A DNA stretch of 38,826 nucleotides from Elusimicrobiota bacterium (GTDB lineage Bacteria; Elusimicrobiota; Elusimicrobia; Elusimicrobiales; UBA9959): the NCBI GenBank assembly GCA_026388125.1, contig JAPLKJ010000303.1, positions 1-38,826 on the forward strand, in the 5' to 3' direction. How positions within the stretch are numbered: position 1 is the stretch's first letter; each line of letters begins with the position of its first letter. Shown in pieces: positions 16,739 through 23,759 of this stretch. Both the position numbers and the translations under genes were made by a program. Below the pieces are notes generated by a model. That model did no database searches. It was given only the letters and a program-made list of their open reading frames with translations, and was not told the origin of the DNA.

Positions 16739-19110
16739 TGCGCCTGTTAAAGAAGCTCAGCCTCGTATTCCTCGCCTCGGTAGGGGCGCTGGCCGCCGCG
16801 CTGCTGCTGACGGCTGTCGCGCTGATTGCCGAGCCGCAATGGTTTCTGACTACCCGCACCGTTACCCGGGCCGTTAAAGTTTTCGGCGGCGCCTACCGCC
16901 CACGCTGGAAAACCCTGAACTTCGATATCCGCTCCCTGAACTTTCCGGAAAAAGAGATCGGCCTCAGCGCCCGGGACCTTTGCTTCGAGAACGCGGCCGC
17001 GGGACTGGAGGGCTGTCTGAAGGATATTGACGTCCGGCTGAGCGTACGGCTGTATTTCTGGGGCGCGAAGCTGACTAAGATCTCCAGGTTGAACGTAGCC
17101 GGAGACCATTTCGTCCTGGACCAGGCCAGGAGCGCCCAGGACGCGCCGCCGAAAAAAAGCGCCGGACTGCCCACCAGCCTGCCCGGCCTGCTGCCGGCGG
17201 CCCTGCGCGGGCTCATAATAGAGGCGCTGCAGGTGGAACTGCCGGCGAACAGGATCTTGCAGGCCGGCGGCGGCTCTGTCCGGGCCGGGCTGCAGCTGAG
17301 CCTGCCCTCCGCCGAGCCCAGGCGGCTGGCGCTCAAGGTGGAACTGGAGGCCAGTTCAGGCACCGTTACCAGGCATTACCGCGGGGAGGGCACACTGGAT
17401 TCCGATCTTCTCAAGCGCGGGGCTTTGACCTACCTGGACGCTTCCGGGCGCCTTAAGGCGGAGGGCGTCGACGCCCGGTTCCAGGCCCGGGTAAAACAAA
17501 GCGGGACCACAGCCCTGGCTCTCGCTCTTAACGTCTCCGCCCAACTTCCCGGGCGGCGCGTGGCCGTGGACCTTAAAGGTTCGAAGGTCGGGCAGAATTT
17601 CGGCTTGAAAGGCTCGGCGGGGGTCTGGGAGACCTCGGGCGCCATTAAGAGCGTCGAACTCAAGGATTGCGCCCTGGAGATCAGGCTTAAAAAAGATTCC
17701 ACCGAATGGGACGCGCTCAAATTCGACGGCCGCTTCGAACTGGAACCGAACCCCTTCGGTATCAGGGGGGCCGGCCGCAGCCTCTCAAAAAAGCTCGGCG
17801 GACGGCTGGTGATAGGCGTCCGTTCCACGCCGGGAATGCTTGCGGCCGATCATTTTAACGCGGAGGTGGCGCTGACGGTCAAGCCCGTAAAGGATTGGTA
17901 CGAGTTCTACGGCAACCTGGACGCCAGAATTTCCGGCCGCGCCAGCCAGGTCCGGGGGCTCCAGATCAGCCATAAGCTCGACTTCGGCCTGAAAGTGGCA
18001 GAGTTCGGCGACCTGGTGGAGTATCTCTCCCGTACCCCGTATTCGGTGCCGGCGCCGGCCAACGTTTTCCATGGGCCGCTCGGCGTTACGCTTAAAGGGC
18101 TCGGCGACCCCCGCAAGGAATTTCAGGATTTCGAGTACGGGATACTAAGCGGGCTGGCCGCCGGCCGGCAGGCCCTTAAGTTCGAGATAAAAGGAAAGGT
18201 GGCCGCGGCCAGGCTTTGGGAGCCCGAGCGTTCGTTCAGGGACGAGACGGACGTCATACTCCGGGACATCGCCCTGCAGCTTCCCCGGTTCGACATAAAG
18301 GGCATGGCGAATTTCATCCCGGACAGCCGCATCAGGACCGGGGCGGAGTCGGACAAAGAGGACCTGGCCCGCGCGGCGGAGCGCCGGCAGCCGGTCAAAA
18401 GCTCCGCTGCCGTGATGCGCATGGAGATACGCGTTAAGACCGCCAAGCCCGCGCTGCTCTACTCCAACCTGGCCAAGGACCCTATTCCCGTCGGGCTGGA
18501 AGCCGGCATTAATATTCCGCCCGGCGCTTTCGAGGGGGCGGTGGAGGTCCTGCCTTTCCGCTTCGAGATCTTCCGCCGCATCGCTACAGTGGACCACATC
18601 AGGCTCACCGGCCGCGCGGGCTCGCCCAATATGGGCCTCGACGGCCTGATAGTCTATAAAACGGCCGAGGCGAAGATCTTCATCCGGCTGCTGGGGAACG
18701 TGCAGAAGCCGCAGGTCACGTTCGAAAGCGACCCGCCGATGAACCAGGCCGACATAATGGCCATGCTGCTGTTCGGCAAATCGCCCAATAAGCTTGACTC
18801 CGACCAGCAGTCGAGCGCGGCCAACGCCCAGACGGCGGTGTCCAACAGCGCTTTCGGCCTGGCCTCGCTGTACCTGCTGGCTTCCACGCCGGTGGAGTAC
18901 GTGGGCTATGACCCCGCCACCAGGACCTATTCGGTGAAATTCCGGCTGCCGGGCGGAGCTACGCTGCAGGTGGGCTCGGACGGCATCAGCAAGGGCGTGC
19001 AGCTGCGCAAGCGCATCGCCTCGAACCTGGCCATACAGACCGAGCTGACCAGCACGCAGACCCAGGGCAACGTGGTAACGACCCTGCTGGAATGGTACAG
19101 CCGGCGCTGA
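16738..19110 (+). CDS. tamB: TamB-like translocation/assembly module protein (DUF490)
   Basis: 790 residues. An N-terminal membrane anchor (about 7-30) is followed by a long beta-rich periplasmic region with AsmA-like openings (RPRWKTLNFDIRSLNF). The C-terminal DUF490 part (about 640-790) carries LLGNVQKPQVTFESDP, MNQADIMAMLLFGKS and GDGIS/ELTSTQTQG-type segments typical of TamB ends. It is shorter than E. coli TamB (1259 residues). Start overlaps the tamA stop. TamB is thought to form a hydrophobic groove that carries phospholipids between the membranes and to dock on TamA. Together with the Mla-type genes at 26066-28850 this gives the window two lipid-transport routes. Confidence 0.82.
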   Translation: MRLLKKLSLVFLASVGALAAALLLTAVALIAEPQWFLTTRTVTRAVKVFGGAYRPRWKTLNFDIRSLNFPEKEIGLSARDLCFENAAAGLEGCLKDIDVRLSVRLYFWGAKLTKISRLNVAGDHFVLDQARSAQDAPPKKSAGLPTSLPGLLPAALRGLIIEALQVELPANRILQAGGGSVRAGLQLSLPSAEPRRLALKVELEASSGTVTRHYRGEGTLDSDLLKRGALTYLDASGRLKAEGVDARFQARVKQSGTTALALALNVSAQLPGRRVAVDLKGSKVGQNFGLKGSAGVWETSGAIKSVELKDCALEIRLKKDSTEWDALKFDGRFELEPNPFGIRGAGRSLSKKLGGRLVIGVRSTPGMLAADHFNAEVALTVKPVKDWYEFYGNLDARISGRASQVRGLQISHKLDFGLKVAEFGDLVEYLSRTPYSVPAPANVFHGPLGVTLKGLGDPRKEFQDFEYGILSGLAAGRQALKFEIKGKVAAARLWEPERSFRDETDVILRDIALQLPRFDIKGMANFIPDSRIRTGAESDKEDLARAAERRQPVKSSAAVMRMEIRVKTAKPALLYSNLAKDPIPVGLEAGINIPPGAFEGAVEVLPFRFEIFRRIATVDHIRLTGRAGSPNMGLDGLIVYKTAEAKIFIRLLGNVQKPQVTFESDPPMNQADIMAMLLFGKSPNKLDSDQQSSAANAQTAVSNSAFGLASLYLLASTPVEYVGYDPATRTYSVKFRLPGGATLQVGSDGISKGVQLRKRIASNLAIQTELTSTQTQGNVVTTLLEWYSRR

Positions 19111-19118
19111 AGAATAAT

Positions 19119-19757
19119 ATGAGCGCGACGATACTGAAGAACTTTAAAAGCCGGGCCGGCTATTACGGGACAATGCTGCTCCGCACCTTTGACGCCTGGA
19201 GCGACGACCATGGTTCCCGGATGGGGGCCGCGCTGGCCTATTACGCGCTGTTTTCACTGGCGCCCATCCTGCTGATCGCCGTAACGGTAGCGGGGTCCGT
19301 TCTGGGGGATGCTGCGGCTCAGGACGCGGTGTTCAAGCAGGTGCAGACCTATGTGGGAACGCTGGGCGCGCAGACGGTCCGCGACCTTATGGGGGCCATG
19401 GCGGCCATGAAAAGCGGCTTCTGGGGCGCTGTCGTGAGCGTGTCGGCGCTGTTCTTTGCCGCCACGGGCATGGTAGACGAACTGCAGTCGGCGCTCAATG
19501 AAATATGGCGGGTGGATCCGCCGCCGCGTCCCTGGCTGGCCCTGCTGCGCCGGCGCGCCCTGACGCTGGCTTTCGTGCTCGGCAATGGCTGCCTGCTGCT
19601 GCTGGCGCTGCTCCTGGGCACGTTCGTTTCCGCGCTGGGTAAATATATGAGCGCCATCCTGCCCGTGCCGGAGGCCGCGCTGCACGCCATGAATTTCGCG
19701 CTTTCCTTCGGCGTTACCACGCTGCTGTTCGCGCTGGTCTATAAATACCTGCGCTGA
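19119..19757 (+). CDS. YihY/BrkB-family membrane protein, C-terminally truncated
   Basis: 212 residues from the ATG at 19119, eight bases after the tamB stop. Family features: GSRMGAALAYYALFSLAPILLI (first membrane helix), GFWGAVVSVSALFFAATGM, LNEIWRV, and two further hydrophobic segments. Family members usually run to about 280-300 residues with two more helices after the YK motif. Here the frame stops right after ALVYKYLR, and the next 86 bases do not encode the missing part in any frame I read. It is either a shortened family member or a decayed gene. Function of the family is poorly defined. Confidence 0.7.
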   Translation: MSATILKNFKSRAGYYGTMLLRTFDAWSDDHGSRMGAALAYYALFSLAPILLIAVTVAGSVLGDAAAQDAVFKQVQTYVGTLGAQTVRDLMGAMAAMKSGFWGAVVSVSALFFAATGMVDELQSALNEIWRVDPPPRPWLALLRRRALTLAFVLGNGCLLLLALLLGTFVSALGKYMSAILPVPEAALHAMNFALSFGVTTLLFALVYKYLR

Positions 19758-19843
19758 GCTGAGTTATTCGGCTGGTGAGAGCGTTAAAGTTCCTGCGTCC
19801 ATAATTCCAGAACGTACCGGGATGGATGATCGGGAGGAAAACT

Positions 19844-20608
19844 ATGAACATTTCTGAAGTCAAAGCCGCCGCGTTCGCTATGCCGCTGACCAGCCCGGCG
19901 TTCCCGCGCGGGCCGTATCAATTCGTTAACCGCGAGTTCCTGGTAATAACCTACCGCACGGACCCGGCCGCGCTGCGCGCGGTGGTGCCCGAGCCGCTGG
20001 AGATCTCCGAACCTCTGGTGAGGTTCGAATTCATCAGGATGCCTGATTCCACCGGGTTCGGCGCATATACCGAAGCCGGCCAGATCATTCCGGTAAGCTT
20101 TAACGGCGCGCCGGGGAGCTATGTGCACGGTATGTATCTCAACGACCAGACGGCCATCGCCGGAGGGAGGGAGCTGTGGGGATTCCCTAAAAAACGCGCC
20201 GCGCCGCGCCTTGCCGTAGAGACGGATACACTGGTGGGCACGCTGGACTATGGCACGGTGCGCATCGCCACGGCTACGATGGGTTTTAAGCACCGCCCGG
20301 CCGACCAGGCCGCGGTGCTGGCCGCGCTCGCCGAGCCCAATTTCCTGCTGAAAATAATCCCGCACGTGGACGGTTCGGCGCGCATCTGCGAACTGGTGCG
20401 CTATTACACTACCGGGGTGACGCTCAAAGGCGCCTGGACCGCGCCCGGTTCGCTGGAGCTGCATCCGCACGCGCTTGCTCAGCTTACCGACCTGCCGGTG
20501 CTCAAGGTAGTCTCTGCCCTGCACTTTCTGGCCGACCTGACGCTCGGCCTCGGTGAAGTTGTGTACGACTATCTTGAACCGCTAATAGCCGGCCCGGACC
20601 GGAAGTGA
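19844..20608 (+). CDS. adc: Acetoacetate decarboxylase-family protein
   Basis: 254 residues, cytoplasmic. Acetoacetate decarboxylase turns acetoacetate into acetone and CO2 through a Schiff base on lysine. The motif ELWGFPKK places Lys116 and Lys117 where the C. acetobutylicum enzyme has its catalytic Lys115 and Lys116. Other family marks are [21 protein letters not shown] and [22 protein letters not shown]. The start at 19844 follows GGGAGGAAAAC; an upstream ATG at 19826 has no ribosome site. No CoA-transferase or thiolase lies nearby, so a solvent pathway is not supported. It may act on a related beta-keto acid. Confidence 0.88.
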   Translation: MNISEVKAAAFAMPLTSPAFPRGPYQFVNREFLVITYRTDPAALRAVVPEPLEISEPLVRFEFIRMPDSTGFGAYTEAGQIIPVSFNGAPGSYVHGMYLNDQTAIAGGRELWGFPKKRAAPRLAVETDTLVGTLDYGTVRIATATMGFKHRPADQAAVLAALAEPNFLLKIIPHVDGSARICELVRYYTTGVTLKGAWTAPGSLELHPHALAQLTDLPVLKVVSALHFLADLTLGLGEVVYDYLEPLIAGPDRK

Positions 20609-20625
20609 ATTGAACAGGAGGCGTA

Positions 20626-20697
20626 ATGGCAAAAAAACAAGTGCGCGCAAAACCCGCTGCCGCGGCGGCGATAACGGGGGATTATCCCCTTCGGTAA
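20626..20697 (+). CDS. Possible 23-residue small protein
   Basis: ATG at 20626 has a near-perfect ribosome site (AGGAGG, five bases upstream). It encodes MAKKQVRAKPAAAAAITGDYPLR and stops at TAA 20695-20697, inside promoter element B. The short Lys/Ala-rich start resembles the beginning of longer basic proteins, so it may be the stump of a broken gene. GGGGATTATCCCC near the end can form a small hairpin. Confidence 0.35.
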   Translation: MAKKQVRAKPAAAAAITGDYPLR

Positions 20698-20764
20698 TAC
20701 TCCCGAGCGGGACCCGCAGAACTACGAATGGCCGCAGGGGCCGTTCCGGACTATACTTTGATCA
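20694..20764 (+). promoter_or_regulatory. Conserved promoter-like element, copy B
   Basis: GTAATACTCCCGAG, then ACTACGAATGG, then 20 bp, then TATACTTTGAT with TATACT at 20752-20757. Spacing is identical to copies A and C. The leader before the ATG at 20791 would be about 27 nt. Confidence 0.72.
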
Positions 20765-20790
20765 GAGGCGGCGGAAAAAAGGGGAATAAC

Positions 20791-21411
20791 ATGAAAGTGC
20801 GGACTTATTTAAGTTTGGCAGGTTTCGGGATGCTTATCGCGATGTTCAGCGCGGGCTGCGCCACGACGCGGCTTACTTCGGCCTGGATGGACCCGGCGTA
20901 TCAGGGGCGGCTGCATAAGATAATGGTGGTCGGGGTTACCAAGAGCCCGGTGTATAAAAGAAATTTTGAGGACGAGTTCGTCCGGCAGTTCAAGGGCCGG
21001 GGGATGGACGCCGTGGCGAGCTATACCGTTATGCCCGACGAAAAGCAGGGCGACAACGACGTGATAGCGGCGACGATGCGCGAACAGGGCGCCGACGCGG
21101 TGCTCATCTGCATGCTGGTCAGCAAAAAGACCGTGCGCACCTATGTTCCGGGCAGCACCAACCATTTGCCGGCCAATAGCGGCAGCTGGCGGGACTACCA
21201 CAGGTCCGGGTTCGAGGCGGTGTACGCGCCCGGCTATATATCCGAGGACGAATACGCGGTGATGGAAACCAACCTGTATGACGCCGCCAACGACAAGCTG
21301 ATCTGGGCCGCCTCGTCGGAGACCGAGATCCAGAGCTCCATCAAGGACCAGATCAGGTCCTACAGCGGGGTTATGGCGGACGCCATGGCCGCCCGGAAAG
21401 TGCTGAGATAG
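20791..21411 (+). CDS. DUF4136-like lipoprotein
   Basis: 206 residues. An N-terminal signal with a lipobox (LIAMFSAGC) makes it a lipoprotein anchored by that Cys. The next segment (ATTRLTSAWMDPAYQGRLHKIMVVG) and the RQFKGRGMDAVASY / ADAVLICMLV pattern match periplasmic lipoproteins that share a DUF4136/LpoB-like alpha-beta fold. The C-terminal part includes AVMETNLYDAANDKLIWAAS, also typical. Start at 20791 follows AAAGGGGAAT. It is the first gene behind promoter element B and is followed by the broken barrel gene and the secreted paralogue. Specific role unknown. Confidence 0.75.
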   Translation: MKVRTYLSLAGFGMLIAMFSAGCATTRLTSAWMDPAYQGRLHKIMVVGVTKSPVYKRNFEDEFVRQFKGRGMDAVASYTVMPDEKQGDNDVIAATMREQGADAVLICMLVSKKTVRTYVPGSTNHLPANSGSWRDYHRSGFEAVYAPGYISEDEYAVMETNLYDAANDKLIWAASSETEIQSSIKDQIRSYSGVMADAMAARKVLR

Positions 21412-21450
21412 GCGCCGCCGGGACGCTGCGCGGGTAAGGGAGATGAACGA

Positions 21451-22227
21451 ATGAGAATAATCTTGGTTTAGTTTAGACTTCTGGCCGCCGCGCTGCCGCC
21501 GGCGGCGCGGGCGGCGGACTGGACGTTCAGTTCTTCGGCGAACTACGCCGCCGGCCGCTACGGCACGCCTGACCGCGTTGAATCGGTGTATATTCCGTTC
21601 ACGCTGAAGCGCTATTACGCCAACGCCAGCTTCTCCGCGACGGTGCCGTACCTGAGCCAAAGCTCTACCGGGCATACGGTCTGGGTGGGCGGCAGCCCGG
21701 CGCGCAACGCCCGGCCCGGCGGGGCCGCGGTGACTTCCGGGGAGTCCGGGCTTGGAGACATAATGCTGCGCGCCGCCTATACGCTGAAGCGGGAAGGGCC
21801 GAAGTCCTTCGACCTGGCGCTGACCGGCAAGCTTAAGCTGCCCACCGCCGACGAGCACAAGGGGCTGGGCACCGGCGAGATGGACGAAGGGGTGGGGCTT
21901 GAGTTCGCCAAAGAGGTGACCCCGCGCTGGAGCCTGCTCGCCGACGGCTACTACACTATTATAGGCGACCCGCGCGGCCTGGATTATAACAATCAGGTAG
22001 CGCTGGACGTGGGCTTTTACCGGCCGCTGGGCAACGACCTCAGCCTGACCGTGCTTTATGAGACCCAGAGCGCCATAGTCGACGGCAACGCCGATCCCCG
22101 CAGCCTCGGCGGCACTCTTTCGTACAGCCCGCCGGCCGGCCTGCAGCTGTTCTGCGGGCTGACGCTGGGCATGTCGGACGGCAGCCCGGACACGGGCGTA
22201 AGCGCGGGCTTCAGCCATAAATTCTGA
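21451..22227 (+). pseudogene. Outer-membrane transporter-like barrel with an in-frame amber stop in the signal peptide
   Basis: The natural start is ATG 21451 (MRIILV), but TAG at 21469-21471 interrupts the frame. The sequence then continues in frame as FRLLAAALPPAARAADWTF, the rest of a typical signal peptide. The 252 residues after the stop are intact: a beta-barrel with TGKLKLPTADEHKGLGTG and YYTIIGDPRG, ending SAGFSHKF. This resembles the PF13557 phenol-degradation MetA/transporter family. A GTG at 21586 could restart translation but would lack export. TAG is a normal stop here (8935, 10578), so recoding is unlikely. Either the gene is disabled in this strain or the base is a sequencing error. 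Confidence 0.72.
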
Positions 22228-22260
22228 TGATAAACATCGCGGAAAATAAAAGGATAACAG

Positions 22261-22827
22261 ATGAAAAACAATAAACTGCAGCTGCTGCTGGCGGGGCTCT
22301 TCCTGTTCGCGGCTGGCGTACCCGCCTTCGCGCGGGAAAAAGCGGGGGAAGAAAAAAAGCTGGAGAGCAGCGCCCGCGAGCTGGACAGAAGCGCCGCCAA
22401 GCCGGAGGGGCAGCAGCGCGTGCTCGCCATGATAAAGGCCGACTTCGACGTGAACGATGCCCGCGTACAGGGCCTGCGCGACAGGGGCATGGGTTACGGC
22501 GAGATCTCCATAGCGCTGAGCCTGGCCAGGGAGCTGCCGGGCGGCATAACGGAGGAGAACGTGCTGAAGATAGCGGCGCTGCGCCAGGGGCCGCCGGTAA
22601 TGGGCTGGGGCAATATCGCCAAGAATATCGGCGTGAAGCTCGGCGCGGTGCAACAGGGCGTTCATAAGATGGGCGAGCATGCGCGCAAGCAGGATAAGGA
22701 CGCCCGGCTGGAGAAAGAAAAAGGCGAAAAGGGCGGCAAAGCGGAGAGAACAGGCCTCCCTGAAAAACCGGAGAAGATCGAGAAGCCGGAGCGGCCGGAA
22801 AAGCCCGAAAAGGGCGGCGCGCACTAG
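22261..22827 (+). CDS. Secreted SYGEIS/LRQGPPV-motif protein (paralogue of the 11117 gene)
   Basis: 188 residues with a signal peptide (cleavage after PAFA). The charged helix EEKKLESSARELDRSAAK, then FDVNDARVQGL, MGYGEISIALSLAREL and AALRQGPPVMGWG line up along the whole length with the product at 11117. The C-terminal 50 residues are a Lys/Glu/Pro-rich low-complexity tail (repeats of EKPEK and ERPEK), different from the Ala/Lys tail of the paralogue. AAAGGATAAC precedes the ATG. It is the third gene in the run behind promoter element B. Family unknown; likely a small periplasmic helical protein produced under the same conditions as its paralogue. Confidence 0.7.
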   Translation: MKNNKLQLLLAGLFLFAAGVPAFAREKAGEEKKLESSARELDRSAAKPEGQQRVLAMIKADFDVNDARVQGLRDRGMGYGEISIALSLARELPGGITEENVLKIAALRQGPPVMGWGNIAKNIGVKLGAVQQGVHKMGEHARKQDKDARLEKEKGEKGGKAERTGLPEKPEKIEKPERPEKPEKGGAH

Positions 22828-22843
22828 CCGGACGGAGGCTTCC

Positions 22844-22914
22844 GTAATACTACCTAGCCGGACGGGCAGAATTCCGAATAGCTGCCTGCCCGGCTGCAGG
22901 CTATACTTTGATTA
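22844..22914 (+). promoter_or_regulatory. Conserved promoter-like element, copy C
   Basis: GTAATACTACCTAG, then ATTCCGAATAG, then 20 bp, then TATACTTTGAT with TATACT at 22902-22907. Thirteen bases from CCGTAATAC onward are identical to copy A. The leader before ATG 22944 would be about 30 nt. Confidence 0.74.
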
Positions 22915-22943
22915 GCAGTAATGCATAATGGGAGAGCATATCT

Positions 22944-23699
22944 ATGAAAGCGATATATTTTATTTCTCTGCTGGCGGCCGCGGCGGTGCTGCTGGCCCTG
23001 AGCGTTCCGGCGCGCGCTTCTAAAATGGACAGCCGCATCGAACTGGCCGCCAAACAATCGTATGTGTTCAGGACCTATCTTCAGGACGACGATATTAAAG
23101 TATCGTCCCTGGACGGCGTCGTCACCCTGACGGGGAGCGTCGCCGAGAACTCCCGCAAGTCGCTGGCGCAGGAGACCGTAGCCTACCTCCCCGGCGTTAA
23201 AAGCGTGGAGAACAAGCTGGAGGTGGTCGGGGCCCCCACCGCCGATTCCGACGCGTGGCTCAGCGATAAACTGAAGATCACGCTGCTGTTCCACCGCAGC
23301 GAGAGCGTAGCCAAGGCCGAGGTGGAGGTGAAGGACGGCGTGGTTACCTTGCGCGGCATAGCCGACACCCAGGCGCAAAAAGATTCTACGGGCGAATGCG
23401 CCGCGGACGTTGACGGGGTCAAGGCGGTCTATAACGAGATGACCGTGTCCGAAAACCCGGATAAGACCCCCCGGACGGTCGGCGAGAAGATCGACGACGC
23501 CTCCATTACCGCCCAGGTGAAAATGGCGCTGCTGCTCCACCGTTCCACCAGCGTCCTGGACATCTCCGTCTCCACCAGGAAGGGCGCGGTTACAGTGGGC
23601 GGCAAGGGCATCAGCGCGGCCGCCAGGGACCTGGTCACCAAGATAGTCAGCGATATAAACGGCGTAAAAAAAGTGAAGAACCGGATGGTCATCGAATAG
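22944..23699 (+). CDS. Periplasmic protein with three BON domains (OsmY-like)
   Basis: 251 residues with a signal peptide ending ARAS. Three BON domains follow at about 30-97, 105-172 and 183-250. Each has the pattern of an alpha-beta start, a central GVVTLTGSV / GVVTLRGIA / GAVTVGGKG strand, and a closing GVKSVENKL / GVKAVYNEM / GVKKVKNRM. BON proteins such as OsmY and DolP bind phospholipid or protect the outer membrane under osmotic or envelope stress. It stands alone behind promoter element C, separated from the next gene by a possible terminator. This supports the view that the element marks envelope-stress genes. Confidence 0.88.
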   Translation: MKAIYFISLLAAAAVLLALSVPARASKMDSRIELAAKQSYVFRTYLQDDDIKVSSLDGVVTLTGSVAENSRKSLAQETVAYLPGVKSVENKLEVVGAPTADSDAWLSDKLKITLLFHRSESVAKAEVEVKDGVVTLRGIADTQAQKDSTGECAADVDGVKAVYNEMTVSENPDKTPRTVGEKIDDASITAQVKMALLLHRSTSVLDISVSTRKGAVTVGGKGISAAARDLVTKIVSDINGVKKVKNRMVIE

Positions 23700-23704
23700 C
23701 CCTG

Positions 23705-23729
23705 CCGGCGCCCGGGCGGTGCCGGTCTT
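23705..23729 (+). terminator. Possible terminator after the BON gene
   Basis: Stem CCGGCGCC / GGTGCCGG (one G-T pair) with loop CGGGC, followed by TCTT. The T-run is poor. Confidence 0.4.
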
Positions 23730-23759
23730 CCACCGTGAAAGTCATCTCAGGCGGGAACG

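Noticed and set aside
21469-21471. Amber codon reassignment in this organism
   Set aside because: TAG ends the intact genes at 8935 and 10578, so it is used as a normal stop.
20809-22824. A 671-codon open frame on the minus strand across three plus-strand genes
   Set aside because: Its product is Arg/His/Gly-rich with no recognisable domain and it lies antisense to genes with signal peptides, ribosome sites and a paralogue. Long antisense frames are common in GC-rich DNA.
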